Positions 50,660 through 60,878 of a stretch of 64,000 bases of DNA are shown here, piece by piece. Location of the stretch: NCBI GenBank assembly GCA_036023115.1, contig JAYKKT010000091.1, forward strand, positions 33,566,001-33,630,000. Reading direction: 5' to 3'. The stretch comes from Brasenia schreberi. Its lineage: Eukaryota > Streptophyta > Magnoliopsida > Nymphaeales > Cabombaceae. Position 1 is the stretch's first letter; every line of letters begins with the position of its first letter. The notes under the pieces are model-generated. The model was not told the origin of the DNA, searched no databases, and saw nothing but the letters and a program-made list of their open reading frames with translations. Made by a program: the position numbers and the translations under genes.

Positions 50660-51520
50660 ATACATGTATAATAAACCAATATACAATAAATATAAACATA
50701 CCCCAATCAACCACAATAGTCGCAGATCAAAAATAAGTCATAAATAAATCATATAGAAAATAAAAGTAAAAGCAATAATCAAAAGAACTTATATATGTGA
50801 GTCGGCTTTGTGAACTTGCTTTAGAAAAATCAATACCTCGCTATGAGTATGTATGGGTACCTATGTCTTCCTTCTAAGATAAAATGCATAAAAAAATTGA
50901 AAGGTACGTACCTGGCTTCGAGTCGACCTCAACAACGCCTCAATCACCTATGACTAGATGGAAGGACGATTGGGAGCAATCACACCATAAGGAATATCAT
51001 GGGCATGAGGAAGCAAAGAGAGAGTGTTACCGTAGAATGTATTGATTATGGAGCCCTAATCACGTATTTATAGACCATGCATTGGATCACGGATCATGAA
51101 TTTGATTCAAATGATACACCTCTTTATTCCGTAATCATTCCCGCTTAAGGACTCTTGACCGTTAGATCAAAGGAATTTCGTGCAAAAAGATAGATTGAAG
51201 ACAATTCTCAAACCCAAAACTCAACCCTGCCCAACACACGCATGATCTAGCATGTCCTCTCCAAGCTCTTTGAACTAAAGTTCATGAGCTACCAACTATA
51301 TAAAAGGACATGTGGGTTGGTCTCATTATTAAATATGGGACTAAACTTTATCTCCTCTTCATCATCACATGCACAAGTCTCTCACATGTGACTTTTTACA
51401 CTTTAGAACTTTACATATATCATTGATGTATCAATTAAATATTTGAGATATCAATATGAATTAAATGTTATTAATACACATGGTTTAATAAACCCAACTT
51501 AATTAACATTAAATCCAACA
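50660..51520 (-). repeat. 5' LTR of the 46395-51520 copia element
   Basis: Direct repeat of 46395-47240, sharing ataataaaccaatat, gggagcaatcacacc, gagccctaatcacg, ctagcatgtcc, catgtgggttggtctc and the end aaatccaaca at 51511-51520. A minus-strand TATA box lies at about 51065-51073. The inner limit near 50660 is approximate. Confidence 0.75.
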
Positions 51521-51967
51521 CGTTCGCACATCCTTAGTCATTTCACCAAGAACCAAGTCATAAATGCAGCTGATTGTGATGTAAGGAGGACTCATGGTTT
51601 GATATTAATGAAAGTATGGTGTAGAACATTTTGGAAAAGTTATTTTGGAAACCGATGTTCTTTAAGGAGTGAATTTCATCAGTAACAGTCACAAAATCCG
51701 TTGGTGGCTTCAAGAAGAAGACGAAGAAAGCATCCTTTGTGCGTGGTCGCCATGTTGGAGACCCATAATAAGAAGGAAGCCCTCTTACACAGCTTGGTTT
51801 CTGTTGTGAATCTGAGAAGACCTGAACTTGAAACAGTAGCATGCAATGATTCACGCATCAAGCGATGCAACTTGGCAACCTTTTTCGTGTGGGCTGCAAA
51901 GCAATCTTCGAACCATTAATTACTTGAGAATGAGAGTTTTTTTCCTTTTCTTAATAAATAATATTGC
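51521..51967. other. no recognised feature
   Basis: Short open frames on both strands (for example 51701-51919 plus and 51558-51854 minus) overlap each other and show no family resemblance I can name. Confidence 0.4.
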
Positions 51968-52070
51968 TGGTTAGGGGGGGTTGGACTCGGAAGAGTCTTC
52001 AGCTGAAGGTCATGAGTTTAATATTAGGGGCAGTCTGCCGAACGTTTTGGGTATTTTATAAATGTAAAAT
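51968..52070 (+). mobile_element. tRNA-derived SINE fragment
   Basis: The words ggttggactcggaagagtc and gaaggtcatgagtttaat sit at the spacing of A and B boxes of a Pol III promoter and match the SINEs at 28320-28442 and 55612-55736. The B box is degraded (tttaat for ttcgat). Confidence 0.5.
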
Positions 52071-52275
52071 TAAATCATTCGGTCGTATATTACTTGGCAA
52101 TTACTTATGGAGACTGCTTTTGTCGCCTTGAATGACTAAACCCTTCTATTTGCTCATCCATTGCAGACTAAATGTCTTTTGTTTGACATCTTGCTGCTTG
52201 CCCCATATGTAGTAGCTGATCCACTTTCCAAAATTTTCACTTCTTGGAGTGGGTATCCTGATCTAGCATAACATA

Positions 52276-52413
<138 letters not shown>

Positions 52414-52752
52414 CGTGTGTTAGCCATCCAAATTGATACAATTGGTTGCCATTCTACTTGCTACTTGATAATTTGGCTTTATGCAACCTTTTTTTCAATT
52501 TTCTTCCTTCGTCCCTCTCTGCTTCCTCTTCAGTTAAAGGTGAGAGGACTGGGAACTATGAATTATGGAGAACTCAGAATTCCTTTCGGTTTACTCTAAT
52601 GCGGTTAGGGTTAGATGTCGAAATGATTACAAATCTACCTCTTGGTTTCGTCGTGTACCTTGGCTCGAACCTTATTTCTTCGATCTCCAAGAAATATGTT
52701 TTCGATCTCTAAGAAATATGTTGTTTCTCGTTTTGATAAAGAGGCTGAATAT

Positions 52753-52889
52753 CAGTAGTGGATTCAGGTGACCGCCCTACACGAAATTCTGAAAATTTTA
52801 AATTATGTATTGAAATTTTTAAAAGAATTTGAAAAATTTTAAAGCCCCCTCATCCAAAACAAAAACGACTCTTAGTGGATCTGCTACTG
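52753..52889. mobile_element. 137-bp small TIR element, CAGTAGTGGATTC type
   Basis: The left end CAGTAGTGGATTCAGG and the complement of the right end, CAGTAGCAGATCCAC, are inverted and similar. Flanking 8-mers ctgaatat and ctgaagca share their first five bases. The termini resemble the element at 30322-30470. Confidence 0.5.
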
Positions 52890-53036
52890 CTGAAGCAACC
52901 ACCTGCTGCTGAAGCTACATGGGTTTCCAATCTTCTTAGTGATTTGGCTTGCCCACCAAACAAAAAGACTCATAATTATGTAAATGAATCATGTAGAGGG
53001 GATTTAAATGGTGGTCCCCTCTCACAGAAAGAGTTC

Positions 53037-53039
<3 letters not shown>

Positions 53040-53091
<52 letters not shown>
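53040..53091. repeat. (GA)n microsatellite
   Basis: About 52 bases of uninterrupted GA repeat. Confidence 0.97.
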
Positions 53092-53093
<2 letters not shown>

Positions 53094-53594
53094 CCATGGA
53101 GTAAGTAATTGTCTTTACTGTTTCCTCGTTTCTACTGTTCGTAGTATATTATGTCAATCTTTATCAAGTCCATTAATGGTCATCAAATCTTTTAGCAAGG
53201 AATATAAAATGGAGGTCGTAAGATGTGAGTCGAGACGAGTTTGCAGGGCGATCGAGCAAATGATCTGAGAATGTTTGAGGACCCCAACAACTACTAACAT
53301 ATCTTTCGCAATTCTATACTGGAAATGGGGATATTTCACTCGCTTTCTTCTTTTGGAAATAAACTGTCTGAGCTTTTGGTTGATAAAATATAAATTATAG
53401 AAAGGAAGCAGCTGAATATAATAAGTAAAACATTAGGCATCTTCCCATAAATGACCAAGTAGTAAAGGGAATCTTATAAAGTGTTTGTCATTTAGTACTC
53501 AAACAATCACTAATTAAATGATAGTTAAAGTAATTATTACTTTTTTCTTAAATTTCAACTAATGTTTCTCTCTCTATATATATGTATATCTATA

Positions 53595-53596
<2 letters not shown>

Positions 53597-53650
<54 letters not shown>
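53597..53650. repeat. (AT)n then (GA)n microsatellite
   Basis: About 32 bases of AT repeat are followed by about 22 bases of GA repeat, abutting the foldback element. Confidence 0.95.
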
Positions 53651-53844
53651 AATTGGTATATGTTAGTACATTTAGGTACTAGCGAATCCACACAAATTTG
53701 ATAGTTGAAATTTGAATTTAAAATATATATAAGCACTTTTTGTTTTTTAAATTCAAATTTCAACCGTAAACTATCAAAGATAAATGGTTGAAATTTGTTT
53801 GGATTTACTAGCACTAAGTGTGCTAGCATATACTAGTTTCTCTC
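53645..53844. mobile_element. about 200-bp foldback MITE
   Basis: The two halves are inverted copies. The left arm has gagagaaattggtatatg, agtacatttaggtactag, ccacacaaattt; the right arm read on the minus strand has gagagaaactagtatatg, agcacacttagtgctag, ccaaacaaattt. Inner parts (tgaaatttgaattt and aaattcaaatttca) are also complementary. It is flanked by AT repeats on both sides, as if inserted into a TA microsatellite. Confidence 0.8.
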
Positions 53845-54239
53845 GATATATATATACATAAATATAAATATGTTAACTATTTAGTAAATAGGAATCTATG
53901 ATATTTTCCTTTCAAAAAATTTCATGAAGATAACGTTGCTTGAAATGTCACATGCTCACCAATCTTTTACAGAGGACAAGATTTAATGACCAAGTCCATG
54001 GATATGGTGGAGTGATCTTCAATTGGGTCCGTTGGAAAACTAGTTCTCCGCATAAAGTCTTAAAAGCTTCCCTTGTCTTGAAAAGGACTTGCAAGCTGGT
54101 CCATAATGTAGAAATACTTCGTCTTTATAAATCCCATGAAAGCCATGTGATGGATGGTGCCAAGAATATTAATGGGTCGGACCTCTTCTTGGTCTTTCTA
54201 GATCCAGATATTCTTTCGGATTTTGGACATTAGTACCAT

Positions 54240-54745
54240 ACCAGAAAGTCCCGCCCGACCCATACGGAGACCGTGTTTCAATTCGGGAAGAAAGACATGG
54301 ACCATACTCAAACCATACCCAGAAGAATGGAATTTCATCTGACAGACTGCTAGTTTTGAACCCTTGGTTTCGATTCCGCCAAAACCTGAAAGTGAAACGG
54401 AACTGACCCAACTTCTGGTTCGAGTCAGATACCAGCTTTGGGTCTGATTTCAGTTCCGCCAGTTCCCAATCCAGTTTCAGACTAGTTCCTGTTCCAGTTT
54501 CATTTGAAAATTCGATGAAACGGTGGATTTTAAAACTGGGAAGGAAAAAGAAGAAGACTTAAAACCACTGATTCTCGGATGCGAGTTCCAATTTCGGCTC
54601 TTGTTCCTTTCTCGATAGGGAACCAGAAGTGAACCTTGGGGTCCCTGGTTTCTTTTCACTTCAGGTTCCAGTCTCTTTCGTATGATTTCTGCTGGCCCTG
54701 CATGGGGGAAGTTCGGGTCCAGTTCAACAAGCGGGCTCGGTCCAA
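54240..54745. repeat. GGTTCC/GGAACC-word dispersed repeat
   Basis: About 500 bases dense in cagttcc, ccagtttcag, ggttccagtc, gaaacggaactg words. The open frames it produces are low-complexity by-products. Confidence 0.5.
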
Positions 54746-55611
54746 ATCCTCCACCTCTACCTTGTGGCAATGTAAATCAACCATTGAGCCCTTGTCCTAA
54801 CTAATTTAGTAGGTTTTGGATTCTTGTGGACTTGCTTGGCACCAAATTGTATTTATGCGAAGCATTCACATGCATCGGTCTTAGCATGAATGCGAGCGAT
54901 CTCTTGGAAAATATACCGGATTTTTCACAGGAGTCATTTTCAATATATTCAAATCCAAATATGAGAGACACAAATTGAATACGATACAAAAATAATTACA
55001 CAAAAAACAACCAATCACGATTTCATAAATATTTATTAATATAATAATATTATTCTTCGCTCCATTAGTCAACCATAATTTGTGGCAGACCCACCTTAGG
55101 GAGAGGTGAGACATGCTTCTCATCTTAAATCTAAAAAATTGATGGACCCTCCACTTTATATAGGAAAATACAGTTGCTTTGTGGACATGAAATACCTGAA
55201 ATATAAGTATCTCTCACCTAAAAAAAAACTTTCTACCCATAATGATTGTAGCTTTTTTCCCAATGCGCGTGCACACACACATATATAGCTATTTGTACTT
55301 GGACCTTCAACAATAATGCTGCTTGAGTTCACTCCCCAGGCCACAGGTTGTTTGGTAATATTTGCACCATTTCAATGGAGCAAATCACATCTGAATCGAG
55401 TCTAAATGGGAATCTAGTTAGACTAAATAAGATCAGGAAAAAGTGGACCGCATCAAACTCGGATTTGCTTTCTGGGTCTCGGTTTTAATGGAAATCAAAT
55501 CCACTAGATATCCAATCCCAATTAGATCACATCTCGCTTAATCTTCGCTCTTTGAACTTGCATTGGATTCCAAATCCTATCGGGACCCTGGTTTCTGGTC
55601 AGTCACTACAA

Positions 55612-55736
55612 GAACACAAAGGGGATGCACATCTCACTAGGTTGACTCACAAGTTGAAGGTTATGAGTTCGATACCGGAGAATGCATCTGCCTTCGGCTT
55701 TCCATTGTACCATAAATTGAAAAAAAGAAATACTCT
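55612..55736 (+). mobile_element. tRNA-derived SINE
   Basis: The A-box-like catctcactagg and B-box-like ggttatgagttcgatacc are spaced about 30 bases apart. They are followed by gaatgcatctgccttcggc, shared with 28320-28442, and an A-rich tail (aaattgaaaaaaagaaa). It lies 830 bp downstream of the PHT1 stop codon end of the gene. Confidence 0.6.
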
Positions 55737-56566
55737 TCATCTTATATTTTAGTTATTTTTTCTCCTTCGTTGCCTCACAAGGACAGAAGATCGTGAAATT
55801 TATGACTCGGATTGCAAGAAGGAAAACCTGAAAGACACGGTTTCGCCTTCATCGGTAAATTGCTTTTTCAGGAAATCTCCATTAATGGTCATTGGAATAA
55901 CCAGTTGTCTGTCATGAGTGTCGACCGACTACCACCGATCTCTTTCACCTAACAACCACTGGGTGTTCTCTTTTCCGGCCACTTCTTCCCCTCCTCTTTC
56001 TTATTCTTCACATCCACCTTTAACACCAACTTCTTTTACTATATTTCTGCTACCAAACCAACGGCTCACTACCCTCTTCTTGCATGCCTTTCCCATCATG
56101 TTAGAGACATTAATCGTTTTCATAGATGTTATCATGTGTGTATAAGTAAAGATGAAGATGGAGAGTGAGCGTAGGCTTGCATACACCAAAATAAATAAAT
56201 AAATAAATATATACACATGTGCCACTGCATATTCATAATTGGACTCATTTATTGTTTTTTAATAAATATAATAAAGTTGTTTTTTATTTTTATATACACC
56301 TATATAATCTTTTAAAGAAAAAAAAGTGCCCCAATCGGATGAATCTAATAGTCCCCTTTCGATTGATATTAACGAAGAATCGTATTACAGAATATACCAG
56401 GAAGAAACATACATTGAACAAGCAAACTGTCGCAAAAAGTCGTACCAAAAGGTTGAGACAGGTCAAAACCCACCAAAAGATGGGAATTCCCCGAGTCCAC
56501 ACCAACCCTTGGACCCATGAACCCCATCTTCACTGACAGATTGAGGGAGGGAGAGAACAATACGGT

Positions 56567-58322
56567 CTAGACTGTGGCAGTCCGAGTGTAGGCAGAATCT
56601 GTGGCCGGAGTTTCATCCTCGGCCTCGCCGGACATCTCCTCAAGCGACTTTCCCTTCGACTCGGGCACCAAGAACGTGAAGAAGAATCCGAGTGCGTTAA
56701 TAACGCCGAGCACGATCAGCGCGTCCTTGACGCCAATTCCAGTGGGGTATCCGGCGTCGACCTTTGTTGGATCCCTGCTTTGTGCAGCATACAGGAATCC
56801 AAAGGCACCAATAATGGCTCCGGCCTTGCCGGCAGCGGCTGATATACCGTGGCATGTCGACCGTAGCCTGGCCGGGAAGATCTCGGCGGGCACAACGAAC
56901 GTCGTTGCGTTGGGTCCGAAGTTTGCGAAGAAGAAAGTCAAAGCATACATCGCCACAAATCCAATTCTATTCTCCGGCTTTGTCCAGTGGTTGTAAGGAA
57001 AAGCCAAAGCGAACATGAAGACCGTCATGAAGAAGAATCCGATCAGCTGTATCGCGAACCGCCCAATTACGTCTATCAACGCCACCGTGAACCAGTAGCC
57101 GGGGACGGTGGAGCAGAGGGCAATGAGGGTCTGAGCACGGGCGATGCGGTAAACCTCATGGATGGCGTTCATGGTCTTCGCCGCAGGGATCCAGCCGATC
57201 GCTGAGAAGATGTCCTTTTGGAAAAGATTCTGGCTGTAAAAGGCTATGTCCAAGAGGAACCAAGTCGAGGTCGTTCCGAGAAGATGGACAGCGTGCTTCT
57301 TCATGAATTCTTTGCTGAAAAGCCCATAGCTCAGAGTGTTGCCTTGGGTCACCATGGTATCGATCTTCTCCTGCTCACTCTCGATTTGCACATGGAGCAC
57401 CTTCGACATGTCGGCCGCCGCCTGCTTCGCGTTCTTCGCTACCAACGCTGTGTACCTAACGAATCAAAGAAAAGAAATTAGGGATGATCTACGCAAACTG
57501 AACTATCCAAGAACATGTTACAGAAAAACGCAGATGTAATAGAATTAATTCTTTACCACTGAGCCCTTTTAGAACTACTGGAAGAATAGATAAGTACCTA
57601 GCAGTTTCTGGCATCTGCATCCGCCAGTAGTAAGTAAGAGCGGCCGGAGCAGACCCAAACATCAATATGATCCTCCAGACATAGTCCGCCTGAGGCGGGA
57701 GAGAAGCGGCGGCATTAACCTGGTAGGCCGGAGACGGGAAGGCATGGTCGAAGGACGTAGAGACGATGATGGAGACGATTCCACCACCGAGGATACCGAA
57801 CCCCTGCATCGCAAATACAGCAGCGATGAAGGCCCCCCTCGTCTTCTTATTAGCATACTCCGACATGATGGTGGCAGAGAGGGGGTAGTCCCCGCCGATG
57901 CCGAACCCGAGCCAGAACCTAAAGAAGCACAGCGTCACGATCACCGCCTTCGCGTTGCTCGAGAAGGAGAGCCCGGAAGCAATAGAGCAAATAAACATGA
58001 GAAGAAGGGTAAGTCCATAGACCCTCTTCCTCCCCATCTTATCACCGAGCCACCCAAAGAAAAGCTGGCCGGCGAGGGTTCCGCAGAGAGCGACACCATT
58101 GACTGCAGCAGAAACATTAGGAGGGAGACTCCCCGGCTTGGCGGCACCAGGGACGGTGTAATAAATCCGGCCAAGCAACTTGGTGACGAGTGAGATGCAG
58201 AAGAGATCGTAAGCGTCAGTGAAAAAGCCCATCCCGGCTATGATAATGGCCGTAAAATGGTACCATTGAGTCTTCGCCGCATCGAGGGCGTTCAACACTT
58301 CGAGTTGCTTCACCTTCGCCAT
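56567..58322 (-). CDS. PHT1-family high-affinity inorganic phosphate:proton symporter
   Basis: The protein takes up phosphate with protons across the plasma membrane. Two exons, 58322-57598 and 57455-56567, encode 537 residues, the usual PHT1 length. The start [20 protein letters not shown] is the typical PHT1 N-terminus; an in-frame upstream ATG at 58487 is ignored because its extension is not PHT1-like. Residues 93-100 (GDKMGRKR) form MFS motif A, and residues 143-155 ([13 protein letters not shown]) are the PHT1 signature. The rest shows the 12-helix MFS pattern with a long central hydrophilic loop. The intron splits [13 protein letters not shown] at Arg242. No stop or frameshift. The PHT1 paralogue number cannot be given. 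Highest G+C in the window. Confidence 0.96.
57456..57597 (-). other. PHT1 intron, 142 bp
   Basis: On the minus strand the donor is AG|GTACTTATC and the acceptor is TTCGTTAG|GTACAC. Removing it restores [13 protein letters not shown] exactly in frame. Phase 2. Confidence 0.93.
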
Positions 58323-58385
58323 GGCCGGCACGACAAAAGAGAGAAGAGAAGACGAAGACGAAGAGAAGGAGAAGGGAAGGGAAGG

Positions 58386-58393
58386 ATTAAATA
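58386..58393 (-). promoter_or_regulatory. TATA-like element of PHT1
   Basis: The minus strand reads TATTTAAT here, 64-71 bp upstream of the ATG, followed by a CT-rich leader. It is the only AT-rich core promoter candidate between the P1BS motif and the start codon. Confidence 0.45.
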
Positions 58394-58443
58394 GGAAGGA
58401 AGGGAGAGCTTCGGTGTCCGTTTCAGCGACGGTATAAGCAACA

Positions 58444-58451
58444 GAATATTC
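58444..58451 (-). promoter_or_regulatory. P1BS-type phosphate-response element upstream of PHT1
   Basis: GAATATTC fits GNATATNC, the binding site of PHR1-type MYB-CC factors that switch on phosphate-starvation genes. It lies 122 bp upstream of the PHT1 ATG and about 50 bp upstream of the TATA candidate. The site is a palindrome, so strand is nominal. Confidence 0.6.
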
Positions 58452-59115
58452 GGAGGCACCGGGCCAGCCGATGGTTTCGCAAGCCACTATTCACTCTCGT
58501 TCATCCTCTTTCTCTCAGTCAACGATGACGCTTCCTTGACTGGGCGTGACGTAGCGTCTGAGAGTCGACGGGATTTTTACACACTGAACTGCGTGATCTT
58601 CCGTTTCCACACGGTGTAAAAGCGTGTCAATGCCATTGTGGGTCCGGGTTGAACTTTCGTCCTACCCGATGCAGGTGATGTCATATTGGGATTCCTGGTC
58701 AAACACCGCTTGTTTGTTTTGGTGTCTTTTGGTGGGGATGTCAGCGGGTCGGTTTTCAGACCGGGATCCGAACCGATTAGGATCCAATTAGTTTTGGTAT
58801 GTACTGGATGTTGATTTTCCATAATGGATGGCTCTAATATTTTTTTTCCTTGTAACAGCTGGTTAAGAGAAACGAACCTAGTTGCTCGTGGTTCGACTCG
58901 AGATGAGCTCGTTGGAGCTAATTGAGCGGAAGATAAAATGGCTCGTAGAGTTGTTATACAGGCTTAATATGAATAATGCAGGTTTGGCTCAAGGCAGTTT
59001 TGCTTGGTTCAGCTCGGCTTGTATTAGCTCGTTTAGATATAAAATCTTTATGTATATTTTTATGCTTGGGTAGGTAGAATGTAATTAATTGGCAAAATCT
59101 TTTGCCCTCCCTCAA

Positions 59116-59160
<45 letters not shown>

Positions 59161-59709
59161 AAACATTTGAATTTATAAGAAAAGCTTGCTTTAAATAACA
59201 GATCAGACTCGGTTTTACAAGACAACAGATCCGATCCGTATATAATTGATGGGGAGAATTGCCATTACCCATCGGCAGGCCGGACGCGGTTTTACTAGGT
59301 GTGCATGTCGTAGGTATTGAAGTCATGACGTTGATATTTGTGAGTCGAGTTCCCTGCCAAGTGAGCCAATACTATAAGTGTATGGTTTTACATGCAAATC
59401 CTTCCCAATGTAATTGAACCCGTATTTCAGATTCGCCAGAAAAGTGAAACCTTATTATCAATTGGAAGAGAGTCTCTAAGAAATGTGAACCTGAAAATCA
59501 GAATATGACGTATGAGCCTGCCAACCAAACACGGAAATCAAGACTTCTCACACACGAATTCACGTCAGCTACATGGATTTTAATTCGACGTTGTGCTCTA
59601 TATTCTCATACGATAGGATGCGCACCAAAAGCAATATCATCCTTCCCTTCAACACACTTTCAAGACTTCTTTGTTTTCTTTTGAAGTATTTATTTATCTA
59701 ATTTTGTAA
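58452..59709. other. PHT1 upstream region, no other gene
   Basis: It holds the distal PHT1 promoter, some ggttcg-type words at about 58700-58800 and a (GA)n run at 59123-59159. No second P1BS motif was seen and no gene is recognised. Confidence 0.45.
59123..59159. repeat. (GA)n microsatellite
   Basis: About 37 bases of GA repeat. Confidence 0.95.
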
Positions 59710-60867
59710 TAGCAAGATCTACTGTTGAAGCGATTCACCTTTTCAGACACCTTACGGAACATTTTAGAGTAAAAAAGAAAGACATTTACATGATATTTAC
59801 TGATCTAGAAAAAGCTTACGATAGGGTACCAAGGAAGGTTCTTTAAATAACCTTGGAAAAAAGAGGTATCCCATTGACATGCATTAACCTTATAAGAGAC
59901 ATGTACGATAGTGCAAAAACATGTGTGAGGACTCATGAAAGAACAATAGACTTCTTTTTGAAGTTAATATTGGGTTACATCAAGGATCAACTTTAAGTCC
60001 ATACTTATTTATAATGGTGATTGATGAGTTAACAAAACATATTCAAGATGAAGTACCTTGGTGTATGGTATTTGCACATGACATTATGTTAGTGGAGGAG
60101 TCTAAGGAAAAAGTTAATAGAAAATTGGAACTATAGAGAGAAACATTAGAAAGCAAAAGCCTCCGACTTAGTAGAACAAAGACAGAATATATGGAATGTA
60201 AGTTTAGTCATTTGGTTACTTGAGAGGACATAAAAATTAAAATTGGCACACATTGCATCCCCAAAAAAAGTTTTAAATACTTAGGATGAATTTTTTAGAG
60301 TGATGGAAGAATTGATGGAGATGTTATGCATAGAATTAATGTTGGTTGGTTAAAATGGAGAGGAGCATCAGGTATTCTTTGTGATAAAAAGATACCATTA
60401 AAGTTAAAATGTAAATATTATAGAGGAGCAATTAGACCTGCCATATTTTATGGTTCTAAGTGTTGGGCAGTTAATCATCAACATGTACAAAAGATGTTTG
60501 TGACAGAAATGAAGATGTTGAGATGGATGAGTGGTCATACAAGAAAAGATCGTATACATAATGAGGTTAATAGAAACAGATTAGGAGTGACACCAATAGA
60601 GGATAAAATGAGAGAATATCATTTAAGATGGTTTGGACATATAGAAAGAAGATCAAAAGAAGAACCTTTAAGAAGGTATGAAAAACTAAATTTGGAAAGT
60701 ATTAAAAGAGATAGAGGACGACCACAAAAGTGTTGGAAAGAAACAATAAAGAATGATCTAGCTTATTGTGAGTTAACTGCTAACATGACACATGATAGGG
60801 GTTTGTGGAAACAAAGAATTCATGTAGCCGACCCCGTCTAGTATGGGAAAAGGCTTAGTTGTTGTTG
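59710..60867 (+). mobile_element. 5'-truncated RTE LINE with 11-bp TSD
   Basis: A 1158-bp insertion flanked by taattttgtaa at 59699-59709 and 60868-60878. It starts within the RT (motif [19 protein letters not shown]), then CMVFAHDIM where the catalytic FADD has become FAHD, and an open C-terminal domain at 60326-60841 (171 codons, SGHTRKDRIHNEV, LRWFGHIER, RGRPQKCWKETIKND, ending VADPV). The 3' end is agtatgggaaaaggcttag and a (ttg)n tail. Confidence 0.93.
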
Positions 60868-60878
60868 TAATTTTGTAA

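Larger units (their letters stand above)
46395..51520 (-). mobile_element. Ty1/copia retrotransposon with both LTRs, gag/protease deleted
   Basis: Two direct repeats end identically at 47240 and 51520 (minus-strand start TGTTGGATTTAATGTTAATT). Between them pol remains in order on the minus strand: pre-integrase at 50069-50392, post-integrase at 49341-49703, RT at about 48660-49130, RT end at 48455-48658 and RNase H at about 48110-48250. Next to the 3' LTR is a purine-rich ggtggat, matching a polypurine tract. Gag and protease, present in the 35028-41005 relative, are missing. Many stops show an old dead copy. Confidence 0.85.

Noticed and set aside
51558..51919. Overlapping frames on both strands next to the copia 5' LTR
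   Set aside because: Neither shows a domain or a consistent codon pattern.
52190..52270. Copia RNase H tail words near 52160-52260
   Set aside because: A few words recall the end of a copia pol, but too little is left to call an element.
54477..54770. 97-codon minus-strand frame
   Set aside because: It is low-complexity translation of the GGTTCC-word repeat.
56601..56996. 131-codon plus-strand frame opposite PHT1 exon 2
   Set aside because: Shadow of the PHT1 coding strand.
57744..58193. 149-codon plus-strand frame opposite PHT1
   Set aside because: It is antisense to PHT1 exon 1; the minus strand has the real transporter motifs.
58323..58487. In-frame N-terminal extension of PHT1 from an upstream ATG
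   Set aside because: The extension ([10 protein letters not shown]...) is not seen in the PHT1 family, and the [10 protein letters not shown] start matches the family; this is leader and promoter sequence.
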